This document shows, one piece after another, positions 1 to 8,458 of a DNA stretch of 50,983 nucleotides (position 1 is its first letter; each line of letters starts with the position of its first letter). The notes under the pieces are model-generated. The model did no database searches. It had not been told where the DNA came from and was given only the letters and a program-made list of their open reading frames with translations. Source of the DNA: Oscillospiraceae bacterium (GTDB taxonomy: Bacteria > Bacillota > Clostridia > Oscillospirales > Oscillospiraceae); assembly GCA_015067605.1 (NCBI GenBank), contig SVME01000005.1, positions 1 to 50,983 on the forward strand, read 5' to 3'. The position numbers and the translations under genes are program-made.

Positions 1-219
1 GGCGGTGAAGCGCAGGGTGTAGCCGTTCAGAACCAGATCGATGTTGTTCTGGACGGTGACCGAGGCGCTTTCGGTGGCGTCCCCCAGCAGCTTGACCTTG
101 GTCAGCTGACCGGCGGAGGTGATGACGGCCGCCTTGGCGTTTTCCGCCGTGACGGTTTCCGCAGCGCCGCCATTGACGGCAGTGATGGCTGCGGACAGTG
201 AATCATAATAGGTATGCAT
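1..219 (-). CDS. Unrecognised protein, N-terminal fragment (runs off left edge)
   Basis: The frame is open from an ATG at 219-217 to the window edge, giving the first 73 residues, beginning MHTYYDSLSAAITAVNGGAA. A strong ribosome binding site (AAGGGGGA, about 228-235) lies upstream, and an in-frame stop at 235-237 rules out a longer start. There is no signal peptide. The visible part is rich in Ala, Thr and Val with short beta-type segments (VTVQNN, LVLNGYTLRF), as in repetitive beta-helix or surface/structural proteins, but no family can be named from this fragment. The upstream DNA holds two hairpin-forming sequences (234-247 and 286-305). The coding call is fairly safe; the function is unknown. 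Confidence 0.6.
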   Translation of the reverse strand, partial: MHTYYDSLSAAITAVNGGAAETVTAENAKAAVITSAGQLTKVKLLGDATESASVTVQNNIDLVLNGYTLRFTA

Positions 220-280
220 TTTTGCATCCCCCTTTCAAATATTTGAAGGAAATGCTCCTTCACCCGTAGCGGCAAAAACG

Positions 281-305
281 AAAAAGTTGCACGAAAACGT
301 GCAAC
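281..305 (-). terminator. Terminator-like hairpin upstream of the left-edge gene
   Basis: An 8-bp perfect stem (GTTGCACG / CGTGCAAC, 286-293 with 298-305) closes an AAAA loop. Read on the minus strand it is followed by a U run (281-285), so it looks like a minus-strand terminator. It lies about 65 bases upstream of the minus-strand ATG at 219, so it either ends transcription arriving from the right or sits in that gene's leader as an attenuator. A second dyad, the palindrome TTCAAATATTTGAA (234-247), lies just before the ribosome binding site. I see no gene between 220 and 520. Confidence 0.5.
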
Positions 306-460
306 TAATTAAAAAATGCAAGTGTTATGTAAACGTCGGGATGATATGTTTGTAAAAAAGCGGATGTTCGGGGGATTTCTGTGTCCAAGTTCAACTAGGG
401 AGATTTACCGCCTTAGGGCTGGGTGGGCTGTCGTGAATCGGCAAGACGTTCATCTACCTC

Positions 461-489
461 TTGACAGGTGTGTTATAATAATGTGTGAT
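461..489 (+). promoter_or_regulatory. Promoter region of proS
   Basis: Two overlapping readings are possible: an extended -10 TGTTATAAT (471-479) without a good -35, or a perfect TTGACA (461-466) with a 17-bp spacer to TGTGAT (484-489). Both give a short leader before the ATG at 521, too short for a T-box, and no T-box sequence is visible. Confidence 0.5.
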
Positions 490-520
490 ATTAAGCCGAA
501 ACCTGAGAGGATGAACAATC

Positions 521-1957
521 ATGGCAAAAGATAAAAAGGTTGAACAGATTACCGACATGGAGGTGGACTTCGCCCAGTGGTTTACCGATGTGTGCAAGAA
601 GGCACAGCTCATCGACTATTCCTCCATTAAGGGCGTGTTCATTTACCGTCCCTATGGCTACGCCATCTGGGAGAATATCCAGAACATCATGGACAAGGAG
701 TTCAAAAAGCAGGGCGTTGAGAATGTCTATATGCCCCTGCTGATTCCGGAGAGCCTGCTCCAGAAGGAGAAGGATCACGTGGAGGGCTTCGCTCCCGAGT
801 GCGCTTGGGTGACCATGGGCGGCGGCGACAAGCTGGAGGAGCGGTACGCCATTCGTCCTACCTCCGAGACCCTGTTCTGCGAGCATTGGGCCAACGTGCT
901 GCAGTCCCATCGGGATCTGCCTATGAAGTACAATCAGTGGTGCAGCGTGCTGCGGTGGGAAAAGACCTCCCGCCCCTTCCTGCGTCACCGTGAGTTCCTG
1001 TGGCAGGAGGGTCACACCATCCACGCCACCGCCGAGGAGGCTAAGGAATTCACCGAAACCATGCTGAATGTCTACGCTGACTTCTGCGAGAATGTGCTGG
1101 CGATGCCGGTGACCCGTGGTCAGAAGACTGACAAGGAGAAGTTCAACGGCGCTGAGGCTACTTACACCATCGAGTGCATGATGCACGACCGGAAGGCTCT
1201 GCAGGCCGGCACCTCCCACTACTTTGGCGACGGCTTTGCCAAGGCCTTCGGCATCGAGTTCACCGACAAGAATAACCAGAAGGTTCCCCCTCACGAAACC
1301 TCCTGGGGCGTGTCCACCCGTCTGATTGGCGGCATCATCATGACCCACGGCGACAACAACGGTCTGGTGCTGCCTCCCAAGGTTGCGCCAGTGCAGGTGG
1401 TGATTTTGCCTGTGGCGCAGCACAAGCCCGGTGTTTTGGAGGCGGCCAATGAACTGAAGAGTCGCCTGATCAACGCTGGCTTCCGTGTGAAGCTGGACGA
1501 TTCCGACAACTCTATGGGCTGGAAGTGCGCTGAGTATGAAATGAAGGGCGTGCCGCTACGTGTGGAGTGTGGTCCTCGTGATTTGGAGAATGGCCAGTGT
1601 GTCCTTGTCCGCCGGAATGACCGTGAGAAGATTGTCTGCAAGCTGGAGGAACTGGAGAGCGCTGTTGCTGAGCAGCTGGAGGCCGTTCATCAGGGTATGT
1701 TCCGGCGTGCCAAGAAGAATCTGGAGGAGCATATTTACGAGGCCCATTCTGTTGAGGAAGCCAAGGAGCTGCAGGAGAAGAACGGTGGTTTTGTCAAGAC
1801 CATGTGGTGCGGCGAGTTGGATTGCGAGCTGAAGATGAAGGAAGTAGCCGGAATGTCCTCCCGCTGCATCCCCTTCGCACAGGAGAAGCTGGGTGACACT
1901 TGCGCCTGCTGTGGCAAGCCTGCCAGCAAGATGATTTACTGGGGCGTTGCTTACTAA
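521..1957 (+). CDS. proS: Proline--tRNA ligase, short archaeal/eukaryote-like type
   Basis: This is a class II aminoacyl-tRNA synthetase that charges tRNA-Pro with proline in the cytosol. At 478 residues it has the length of the archaeal-type (ProS type 3) enzymes found in many clostridia. It lacks the editing insertion of the roughly 570-residue bacterial type. Visible signatures are the RPTSE segment, the motif-2 region [14 protein letters not shown], the [12 protein letters not shown] region near the active site, and a C-terminal zinc-binding-like domain with clustered cysteines (CGELDC, then CACCG) ending in the conserved Tyr (GVAY). The ATG at 521 follows GAGAGG at good spacing. A hairpin terminator follows the stop codon. 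Confidence 0.96.
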   Translation: MAKDKKVEQITDMEVDFAQWFTDVCKKAQLIDYSSIKGVFIYRPYGYAIWENIQNIMDKEFKKQGVENVYMPLLIPESLLQKEKDHVEGFAPECAWVTMGGGDKLEERYAIRPTSETLFCEHWANVLQSHRDLPMKYNQWCSVLRWEKTSRPFLRHREFLWQEGHTIHATAEEAKEFTETMLNVYADFCENVLAMPVTRGQKTDKEKFNGAEATYTIECMMHDRKALQAGTSHYFGDGFAKAFGIEFTDKNNQKVPPHETSWGVSTRLIGGIIMTHGDNNGLVLPPKVAPVQVVILPVAQHKPGVLEAANELKSRLINAGFRVKLDDSDNSMGWKCAEYEMKGVPLRVECGPRDLENGQCVLVRRNDREKIVCKLEELESAVAEQLEAVHQGMFRRAKKNLEEHIYEAHSVEEAKELQEKNGGFVKTMWCGELDCELKMKEVAGMSSRCIPFAQEKLGDTCACCGKPASKMIYWGVAY

Positions 1958-1971
1958 GCATAGATATTGTA

Positions 1972-1999
1972 GGGGAGGGTCTTGACCCTCCCTTCTTTT
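1972..1999 (+). terminator. Intrinsic terminator after proS
   Basis: GGGAGGGTC / GACCCTCCC (1973-1981 with 1984-1992) forms a 9-bp stem with a TT loop, followed by TTCTTTT. It sits between proS and the kinase gene, whose ribosome binding site begins three bases beyond the T run. Confidence 0.8.
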
Positions 2000-2014
2000 A
2001 TGGGGGAGGGCAGT

Positions 2015-2536
2015 ATGGAACGAATTATTATTATCGGCTGCGGTGGCGCGGGGAAGAGTACGCTGGCACGGCAGCTGGGGGAGAAGCTGGGACTTCCGGT
2101 GGTGCATTTGGACAAGCTGTTTTGGAAGCCCAACTGGGTGCAGGTATCCCAAGAGGAGTTTGATGCGCTACATCAGGCAGAGCTGGCGAAGGATAAGTGG
2201 ATCATAGACGGTAATTTCAATCGAACCATTCCGGAGCGGATTGCACGTTGCGACACCATTATTTATTTGGATTTCAATCGGTTTGCCTGTCTGCGTGGTG
2301 TCATCAAACGTGTCCTGACGACCTATGGAAAAGTACGACCGGATATGGGCGAGGGCTGTCCGGAACGTATCGATTTTGAGTTCTTGAAATGGGTCTGGAA
2401 TTTCAATAAGAACAAACGGGAACGAAATTACAGTCTGTTGAATGAAGCAAAACACGCCAAGGTCATCGTCCTGAAAAACCGTCGGGCGGTGAAGTGGTTT
2501 TTGAAAGAATTAACCGAAGGAAAAATTGTCGTTTAG
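2015..2536 (+). CDS. P-loop adenylate-kinase-like protein (DNA topology modulation FlaR-like family)
   Basis: A 173-residue nucleotide kinase-like protein. The P-loop GCGGAGKST is at residues 7-15, followed by HLDKLFW and the WIIDGN motif characteristic of the family annotated as topology modulation protein/FlaR-like kinases. The substrate is not known. The start at 2015 is chosen because GGGGGAGGG (2002-2010) lies just upstream; an earlier in-frame start would lie inside the proS terminator. The last four codons (ATT GTC GTT TAG) belong to the left end of the intergenic repeat at 2524-2807, so the C-terminus has probably been rewritten by that element (inference). Confidence 0.85.
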   Translation: MERIIIIGCGGAGKSTLARQLGEKLGLPVVHLDKLFWKPNWVQVSQEEFDALHQAELAKDKWIIDGNFNRTIPERIARCDTIIYLDFNRFACLRGVIKRVLTTYGKVRPDMGEGCPERIDFEFLKWVWNFNKNKRERNYSLLNEAKHAKVIVLKNRRAVKWFLKELTEGKIVV

Positions 2537-2807
2537 CGTCCCAACTACGCTGTCATTGCGAGGGCGAAGCCCGCACCCCAGGGTGGTCTCTCTTGCCCCT
2601 TTGGGGCAATTCACCTCATGGCAATCTCCTGGTGGAGGGTTTCGTCAATAACAAACGTCGAGGAATGAGAACGACATTTTGACGGTGTTTTTATTCCTGT
2701 GGGGTGATAGACGATAAACGCCGTACCGGGAGATTGCCACGTCGGCCTATTCGGCCTCCTCGCAATGACATGGCTGTTCGGTACGTTGGTACCATAAACG
2801 ATAATTT
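2524..2807. repeat. Intergenic element A with terminal inverted repeats
   Basis: The left end AATTGTCGTTTAGCG (2524-2538) and right end TAAACGATAATTT (2795-2807) are inverted copies with one mismatch in the core. The interior holds two inverted segments of the dispersed type GTCATTGCGAGG ... GGCAATCTCC (2551-2632 on plus; about 2730-2770 on minus). No coding potential is evident. The same ends occur at 5883-6014, 8459-8635 and 21494-21601. Confidence 0.7.
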
Positions 2808-2815
2808 ACGACATA

Positions 2816-2850
2816 ACGAAGGAACCGGCAGGCACAGATGTGCCTGCCGG
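2816..2850 (-). terminator. Terminator of the YfhO-type gene
   Basis: A 12-bp perfect stem, CCGGCAGGCACA (2825-2836) with TGTGCCTGCCGG (2839-2850), lies just past the minus-strand stop and is followed on that strand by TTCCTTCGTT. Confidence 0.75.
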
Positions 2851-2855
2851 AATTA

Positions 2856-5759
2856 TTATTCTTCCTCACTGGGGAGCTTATCCTCGCTGGGGATTTTGTT
2901 TTCGCTGGGAATCTCGGTAAGGGGTTCGCCCTTGCGTTTTTTGATATAGCGGGGGATGAAAACAAGGCACAGGAAGATAATCAGACACGCTCCAGAGATG
3001 ATTGCGCCGTAATTGAATGCCTTGTTTTCATAACGGAAGGTGACGGTGTGGCTGCCTTCGGTGAGTTGCACGCTAATCATTGCATCACCCACGGCAACAA
3101 TTTCCGCAGGCTTTCCGTCTACCTCTACGCTCCAGTTTTCGTAGTAGGGGATGGAGGTGTAGAGCAAGCCGTCACGGTTGCAGTCGATGGTGCCTTTCAC
3201 CAGCGTGTCGGAGAACTCTGTGATATCCATGGTGGAAGCGGCGAGAACCTCGTAGCCCTGTTGGAAAACTTCGTGGTTGAGGATGGCCGGACGGAGGTTA
3301 AACACGGCGGGCTTGGAGGAAGTAACCTTCGAATCCACGGGACACTCCACATGGATCTTGATTTCATCGCCGGGTTCTACCTGAGAAACGCCGATAATCT
3401 GGGATACGCTGGAGGAGGTGGTGAACAGCTCCACGCCGTTGCGGTACAGAGTGAAGTCATTTTCCTCAGACAGGTAAATTTCCAGAGCGAAGAAGCCGCT
3501 GCTGCGAACTGGGTAGCAGATGTCCATGCTGCCGGCTTCCTCCAGAGGGTAGTAGCGTACCCAGGTAGTTTCATTGTTCGTCTTGGGCTCGCCTTCAAAC
3601 ATTCCAATGTTGTGGCCGGTGACCTCGGCGGAACTGCCGTCCACCATATCCCACACATCCTCGTCAATGCCGGTGGCCAGGGAGAAGAATTTGTTTTGCT
3701 TGGTAAATTCGTTTATCTCAGACCGGCCATCGGGCTTGGTGGTGAGATACTCCAGAGTGGCCTCGGACAGGGAGGACTCTGCAAGGAAGCCCAGAGGCAG
3801 GTAGTGGTTGTTCTCCAGTAGGTAGACGCCGTCGAAATTATACAGGGTATCGAAATAATCATTTTCCACGGGGATATTTTCCCGCTCCACCTGATATTTC
3901 AGGTTCAGGAACAGGTCGGAAACCGGAGATGTCTGTTCGTACAGATACCGATTGTAGGAGGGGTAGGATGCCAGACCCATGGCCTCAAGGAAGGAGGTGA
4001 CACGGACATTGGCGGAGCTGGTAAAGGTGGAAATGCCGCTGTAATCGTTCAGGGAACTGTCGTTGAGGGTCTGCTTGAAGGAGGTCTCCACACGGTAGAA
4101 ATCGGAGCCTTCCTCCCGTTGCTTGATATAGTTGAAAGCGGAAGCGGAGGCGGCGGTACCCTGAGGGTAATCCACTATATTGGTGCGCTTAAAGGAATAG
4201 CCATACTTGACCAGGATCAGCACCAGCTCAAGACACATGATGCCGCACAGAGCGACGGTTTTGATTTGTCTGGTGCGGGCCATTCGCCGAGACTGTTGAT
4301 CCGGTTCCTCGTGGGAAATCATGCGGTCCACAATGCTGAACACGAACATCAGCAGATACAGCAGCAGAAACGCAGCATTGTAAAGCAGGAAAATCCAATT
4401 GTTCACCTTTTCACTGAACAGTACGAATGCCACGCATAGGCCGAAGCCCACAGCCAGCTTCCAAGGAGCGAAGGTGTCCCGCAGGATCCAAGCCCGATAG
4501 GCCATGTACAGCATCACAAAACTGTAAAGGAAGCTGAAACGGTGGGGAATCATGTTGGTAAAGTGGAAGCCGTGCCAGATATAGTCCAGCATAGGAACAA
4601 GGAAACTGGCGATGAACAGAATCAGCAGACCTACGCAGCACAGTCGCTCCCGTTTCGACACATCCCGAGAGGTCAGGAACAGCATTGCCAGCAGCATGGT
4701 GCCCACGCCGCAGGCGATGTTGGGCAGACCATCCATGGTGGAGGGGGCCAACTCACCGCTCATGTTGCCGGCGACCATGGCCATTCCCTCCAAGAACGGG
4801 GGGATGGATTTGAATAGAGCCACAAACCATTTACCAGCCAAGTCAAAGAAGTCCGCACCAGCGGCCTTGGCCTCATCGTAAGCCAGCCACGCAGTGTGCG
4901 GAGGCGCCAGACTTTCAGGGGAAACGATGTGCAAGGAAAAGTAATTAGGGAATTCGCTGCCGCTGGAGTATGTGGTTTGCAGAGCGCCCAGAGCGGGTAG
5001 GGTCAGGATTGCGGTCATGCCGATGGCCAGAACGCTGTACAGGGCGATGCGGCCAAAATCCTGCGCCAGACGCTTGAAGGTGGTGAACTGGCAAATCTGG
5101 TAGCAAATGAAAATCAGCAGCACAAAGATGCAGGTGAAGAAGCCGATATAGTAATTGCAGAAGATGGACAGGAACAGGGTGACGGTGAACAATACCACCT
5201 TCTTGTCTCGCAGGAGGCTGATGGTGCCCAGCGCTACCAGGGGCAGTAGTGCGAAGGTTTCCAGCCACATCACGTTCCACTGATAGCCCAGTGCCCATGC
5301 GCACAGGCCGTATAGACTGCCAAACAGGGCGATGGAGATGTCGTTTTTATTGAAGATTTTCTTCAGGAAAATGGCGAAGAACAATCCTGCCAGACCCAGC
5401 TTGATGGGGGAGAGCAGGGCGAAGTATTCCAGCACCAGACTTTCCGGTACGAATACGCTCAGCAGGTACAGCGGCGAGGACAGATAGTAGGCAATCAGGC
5501 CAAGATAGTCGATGCCCATGCCAATATCCCAGTTGTACAGCAGTGAGTCACCGCTAAGCAAGCTCCGGCGATATTCTGTATAGAAGGGATAGTATTGATG
5601 ATATTCATCGGAATATAAAAATGCGTAGTCGTTGCCGAAGGGCTTGCAGCCCTGAACGGCCAGGATAATCAGAGCGCCGAGGAAGGGAATTAAGAAGGCG
5701 AAGGGAAGGGGGCTGAAGCGAAACTTCTTCATATCCAGCCGCTGGGGTGTTTTGTTCAT
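2856..5759 (-). CDS. YfhO-family multi-membrane-spanning protein
   Basis: A 967-residue integral membrane protein. The N-terminal 500 residues contain about a dozen hydrophobic segments; the rest is a large soluble region with a last membrane span near the C-terminus (about 915-935). The early luminal segment (YAFLYSDEYHQYYPFY), then LSGDSLLYNWDIGMG and the YLSSPLYLLS segment, are typical of the YfhO/GT-C family. In Bacillus and Listeria this family is linked to decoration of lipoteichoic or wall teichoic acids with sugars; the substrate here is unknown. The tail has three six-residue PSE repeats (IPSENK, IPSEDK, LPSEEE). GGAGG lies at correct spacing before the ATG at 5759. It is a single-gene unit with its own promoter and terminator. 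Confidence 0.9.
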   Translation of the reverse strand: MNKTPQRLDMKKFRFSPLPFAFLIPFLGALIILAVQGCKPFGNDYAFLYSDEYHQYYPFYTEYRRSLLSGDSLLYNWDIGMGIDYLGLIAYYLSSPLYLLSVFVPESLVLEYFALLSPIKLGLAGLFFAIFLKKIFNKNDISIALFGSLYGLCAWALGYQWNVMWLETFALLPLVALGTISLLRDKKVVLFTVTLFLSIFCNYYIGFFTCIFVLLIFICYQICQFTTFKRLAQDFGRIALYSVLAIGMTAILTLPALGALQTTYSSGSEFPNYFSLHIVSPESLAPPHTAWLAYDEAKAAGADFFDLAGKWFVALFKSIPPFLEGMAMVAGNMSGELAPSTMDGLPNIACGVGTMLLAMLFLTSRDVSKRERLCCVGLLILFIASFLVPMLDYIWHGFHFTNMIPHRFSFLYSFVMLYMAYRAWILRDTFAPWKLAVGFGLCVAFVLFSEKVNNWIFLLYNAAFLLLYLLMFVFSIVDRMISHEEPDQQSRRMARTRQIKTVALCGIMCLELVLILVKYGYSFKRTNIVDYPQGTAASASAFNYIKQREEGSDFYRVETSFKQTLNDSSLNDYSGISTFTSSANVRVTSFLEAMGLASYPSYNRYLYEQTSPVSDLFLNLKYQVERENIPVENDYFDTLYNFDGVYLLENNHYLPLGFLAESSLSEATLEYLTTKPDGRSEINEFTKQNKFFSLATGIDEDVWDMVDGSSAEVTGHNIGMFEGEPKTNNETTWVRYYPLEEAGSMDICYPVRSSGFFALEIYLSEENDFTLYRNGVELFTTSSSVSQIIGVSQVEPGDEIKIHVECPVDSKVTSSKPAVFNLRPAILNHEVFQQGYEVLAASTMDITEFSDTLVKGTIDCNRDGLLYTSIPYYENWSVEVDGKPAEIVAVGDAMISVQLTEGSHTVTFRYENKAFNYGAIISGACLIIFLCLVFIPRYIKKRKGEPLTEIPSENKIPSEDKLPSEEE

Positions 5760-5788
5760 ATTGGACCTCCCGAAGTGTAATCCCTTTC

Positions 5789-5816
5789 ATTTTACCACGT
5801 TTTTCGGGGAAGTAAA
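5789..5816 (-). promoter_or_regulatory. Promoter of the YfhO-type gene
   Basis: On the minus strand TTTACT (5816-5811), a 16-bp spacer and TAAAAT (5794-5789) lie about 30 bases before the start codon. The -35 overlaps the T-rich tail of the spoIVA terminator. Confidence 0.5.
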
Positions 5817-5858
5817 GAAAAAATATCCACGCCGGAGGAAAATCTTCCCCCGGCGTGG
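5815..5858 (-). terminator. Terminator downstream of spoIVA
   Basis: A 9-bp stem, CCACGCCGG (5827-5835) with CCGGCGTGG (5850-5858), extends partly through AGGAA/TTCC. On the minus strand it is followed by ATATTTTTTC. It is separated from the spoIVA stop by the inserted element at 5883-6014. Confidence 0.8.
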
Positions 5859-5882
5859 AATTGATGCTGCGATTGGATGGAG

Positions 5883-6014
5883 AAATTATCGTTTAGCGAA
5901 GGGATGAATGTCGGCGACCTCTGGTCGCCGAGTGCCCCAAAGGGGCGCAATCAAGGCTTCCCCTCAAGGGGAAGGCTTTGGCGGCTTCGCCGCTAGTGTG
6001 CTAAACGATAAGTT
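5883..6014. repeat. Intergenic element B with terminal inverted repeats
   Basis: The left end AAATTATCGTTTAGCG (5883-5898) and right end GCTAAACGATAAGTT (6000-6014) are inverted copies. The interior contains several small hairpins (GGCGACC..GGTCGCC, GCCCC..GGGGC, CCCCTCAAGGGG, GGCGGCTTCGCCGC) and no gene. The right end overlaps the spoIVA stop codon, and the element lies between that stop and the spoIVA terminator. Confidence 0.75.
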
Positions 6015-7473
6015 ATAGTATCAGGCAGAGCAGGCCGTTGGCGCCGTCGTTGACGATGCGGGTGAGGGTGCCTCGGAATTTGGCTCGAACCTCATCCTGC
6101 AGCCCCGTCAGCTTGGCGTTCATTCCGTCGCCAATCAGCTCGGACACGGAACGGCCAAAGATGTTGCTCTGCCACAGCTGCTGCTCGTCGCCACTGAGCC
6201 GTTCTATCAAATCCTGCGCTTGTTTTTCATCACCTACCATGGGGGTGATTTCCGTATCGATGTCCACCCGAATCATGTGGATGGAGGGGGCGCCGGCCTT
6301 GATGCGCACGCCGTAGGAGCTGCCTTTGCGCATCAACTCCGGTGTGCCCAGCGTCATATCATCGGTGGCGGGCATCACCACACCGTAGCCGGTGGCATTG
6401 ACGGCGGAAAGGGCATCGGCAATTTTATCGTATTCCCCTTTGATGCGGGATAGCTCACCGAGCAGTGCAATCAACTGGGCATCGTTTTCCACCTGGACGC
6501 CAGCCTTGGCGCTGAGAATCTCATAGAACAGGCTTTCCGGGAAGCCCAGTGCGCAGGATACGGTGCCGGTGGCCAAATCCACATCCCGTATGGAGAAATC
6601 CAACACCTGCTCTAGCTCTCGCAGGTCGGAAAGGGTCGGTTCCGCCTGTCCTACGGTGGCGATTTGTCCGGCCCGCTGGAGTAGCGCCTCGTACAGCGCC
6701 GCCTTCACCGGATGCTCCGGCTCCAATGCATCCATCCAGCGGGGCAGGTACACCCGCAGCTCCTGCATGGGGAAGGCGTACAGCAGATGCTGCAACAGGT
6801 CACGAATGCCGGCGCCATCCAGTGCCTGACAGTCCGCAACAGCTGCATCAACACCGTGGTCGGCTTTCAGGCGGGCCTTGAGCTGTGCGGCGCTGTCGCC
6901 GGCGGGGTTGCGGGAGTTGATAATGACCAGATAGGGTTTTCCGGTGGCCTGCATATCCCGGATGGCACGGTCTTCTGCGGTGATGTAATCGCTGCGGGGG
7001 ATATCCGTAATGGTGCCGTCGGTTGTGACTACGATGCCGATGGAGCAATGCTCCTCCATGACCTTTTTCGTGCCCAGCTCCGCTGCTTCTGTCATGGGGA
7101 TTTCATAGTCATACCACGGGGTTGTGACCATGCGGGGCACCCCGTCCTCTTGTGCGCCAACGGCACCGTCCACCATGTAGCCCACAGAATCAATCATCCG
7201 CACCCGCAGGCGGGCAGTGCCGTCGGGGGAAATCTCCACCGCCTCCTCCGGCACGAATTTCGGCTCGGAGGTCATGATGGTCTTACCGGAGCCGCTCTGG
7301 GGTAGCTCATCCCGTGCCCGTTCTTTTCGGTAGGGGTCGTCGATACAGGGAATCACCAGCTCCTCCATGATTCTTTTAATCAATGTGGATTTGCCGGTGC
7401 GCACCGGCCCTACCACGCCGATGTAAATATTACCGCCGGTACGGGCGGCGATGTCCTGATAAATGTTTTCCAT
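6013..7473 (-). CDS. spoIVA: Stage IV sporulation protein A (spore coat morphogenetic ATPase)
   Basis: SpoIVA is the ATP-dependent cytoskeletal protein that polymerises on the outer forespore membrane and forms the base of the spore coat. This protein has 486 residues, close to the usual 490. It starts MENIYQDIAARTGGNIYIGV and has Walker A GPVRTGKS at residues 22-29, the DSVGY segment, SYGVRIKAGAPSIHMI near the C-terminus, and a hydrophobic end (CLIL). GGAGG precedes the ATG at 7473. Its presence marks the organism as endospore-forming. A sigma-E-like promoter is visible upstream, which fits mother-cell expression. Confidence 0.97.
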   Translation of the reverse strand: MENIYQDIAARTGGNIYIGVVGPVRTGKSTLIKRIMEELVIPCIDDPYRKERARDELPQSGSGKTIMTSEPKFVPEEAVEISPDGTARLRVRMIDSVGYMVDGAVGAQEDGVPRMVTTPWYDYEIPMTEAAELGTKKVMEEHCSIGIVVTTDGTITDIPRSDYITAEDRAIRDMQATGKPYLVIINSRNPAGDSAAQLKARLKADHGVDAAVADCQALDGAGIRDLLQHLLYAFPMQELRVYLPRWMDALEPEHPVKAALYEALLQRAGQIATVGQAEPTLSDLRELEQVLDFSIRDVDLATGTVSCALGFPESLFYEILSAKAGVQVENDAQLIALLGELSRIKGEYDKIADALSAVNATGYGVVMPATDDMTLGTPELMRKGSSYGVRIKAGAPSIHMIRVDIDTEITPMVGDEKQAQDLIERLSGDEQQLWQSNIFGRSVSELIGDGMNAKLTGLQDEVRAKFRGTLTRIVNDGANGLLCLIL

Positions 7474-7524
7474 AGCCCAGCCTCCTGATCCGGCAGGAGG
7501 TCAGCTCCTGCCATGGTTTACTGC

Positions 7525-7554
7525 AAGGTATGTCCTTTGAGCCGAAAATAGAAC
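7525..7554 (-). promoter_or_regulatory. Possible sigma-E promoter of spoIVA
   Basis: On the minus strand GTTCTATT (7554-7547), a 14-bp spacer and CATACCTT (7532-7525) resemble the sigma-E pattern (-35 like GTCATATT, -10 like CATACAAT). The gene is a known member of that regulon in Bacillus, but the match is imperfect. Confidence 0.4.
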
Positions 7555-7592
7555 GTCACAAGAAAAAATGCAAAATTTCGCAAAAATAATGT

Positions 7593-7621
7593 TTGACAAA
7601 TGGGGCAGATGCCGATATAAT
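7593..7621 (+). promoter_or_regulatory. Sigma-A promoter of the yceD-rpmF unit
   Basis: A perfect TTGACA (7593-7598), a 17-bp spacer and a perfect TATAAT (7616-7621) lie 33 bases before the ATG. Confidence 0.9.
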
Positions 7622-7654
7622 ATGTAGGCACGACTGCGAAAAGGAGGGAGTACT

Positions 7655-8155
7655 ATGCTCTTAGGACTTTCTAAGATTATCGACTGTCCCGGCGCATCCC
7701 TCGATTTTTCCCACCGTGTTGACCTGCGTGATCTTCGCTATGGCGATTGCTATCCTGTGACTGAACCAGTTGTGGCGGAAGGACAGGTGCGCAATACGGC
7801 CGGTGTTCTGGTGATGACCGGTTCTGTCCGGACCATCATCCACGGCATCTGCGATCGCTGCGCCAATGAATTCGACCGGGATGTGGATATCCCCATCGAT
7901 GTGGTGCTGGTGACGGAGCTGGCCAACGAAGAAAACGAAGACGAATGGGTATTCCCTCTGGAGGGAGACAGCGCCGACTTGGATGACATCGTTCGGACGG
8001 TTTTTGTTCTGAACCTTGGTTCCAAGCTGCTGTGCAGCGAGGACTGCAAGGGACTGTGCTGCCGCTGCGGAAAGGACCTGAACCATGGTCCCTGCAATTG
8101 CCAGAAGGAGCTGGATCCCCGATTTGCTGCTTTGAAGCAGCTTCTTGAGAAGTAA
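7655..8155 (+). CDS. YceD/DUF177-family protein (23S rRNA accumulation protein homologue)
   Basis: A 166-residue member of the YceD (DUF177) family. In E. coli YceD affects 23S rRNA accumulation, and the gene is nearly always found immediately before rpmF. Here rpmF follows after 47 bases. Cysteine pairs are visible at CDRC in the middle and in the C-terminal stretch CSEDCKGLCCRCGKDL ... CNC, the typical zinc-ribbon-like tail of Gram-positive members. AAGGAGG precedes the ATG at 7655. The molecular function in Firmicutes is not settled; assignment rests on the sequence pattern plus the rpmF neighbour. Confidence 0.88.
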   Translation: MLLGLSKIIDCPGASLDFSHRVDLRDLRYGDCYPVTEPVVAEGQVRNTAGVLVMTGSVRTIIHGICDRCANEFDRDVDIPIDVVLVTELANEENEDEWVFPLEGDSADLDDIVRTVFVLNLGSKLLCSEDCKGLCCRCGKDLNHGPCNCQKELDPRFAALKQLLEK

Positions 8156-8202
8156 ACCAATACAAAAGCTGTTAAAAGCAGTTCGACCAAGGAGGTGTCA
8201 CC

Positions 8203-8388
8203 ATGGCTGTCCCTAAGTGTAAAGTGTCCAAGGCCCGCCGCGATAAGCGTCGTGGCTCCAACTGGAAGCTGTCTGCCCCCAGCGTGGCTGTCTGCCCCAA
8301 GTGCGGCGAGCCCGTCATGCCCCACAGAGCTTGCAAGGCTTGCGGTTCCTACAATGGCCGTCAGGTCCTGGCCGCCAAGGCTGACTAA
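8203..8388 (+). CDS. rpmF: Ribosomal protein bL32 (zinc-binding form)
   Basis: A 61-residue large-subunit protein beginning [17 protein letters not shown], with the zinc-coordinating CPKCGEP and CKACG pairs. It is therefore the C+ form rather than the zinc-independent paralogue. AAGGAGG lies just before the ATG at 8203. It shares the promoter at 7593 with the yceD-like gene and ends at a strong terminator. Confidence 0.98.
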   Translation: MAVPKCKVSKARRDKRRGSNWKLSAPSVAVCPKCGEPVMPHRACKACGSYNGRQVLAAKAD

Positions 8389-8408
8389 GGCAGGAAAAGC
8401 GGAAACGC

Positions 8409-8440
8409 AGAGGAAGGCTTCAGCCTTCCTCTTTTTCCTT
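8409..8440 (+). terminator. Terminator of the yceD-rpmF unit
   Basis: An 11-bp perfect stem AGAGGAAGGCT / AGCCTTCCTCT (8409-8419 with 8422-8432) is followed by TTTTCCTT. Confidence 0.9.
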
Positions 8441-8458
8441 GTCTGGGAAAAGTAAGGT

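Noticed and set aside
306-520. Possible T-box riboswitch before proS
   Set aside because: The promoter lies only about 40-60 bases before the start codon, there is no T-box consensus or terminator, and the leader is too short.
316-534. A 72-codon plus-strand frame upstream of proS
   Set aside because: It crosses the proS promoter and start, has no ribosome binding site and resembles no family.
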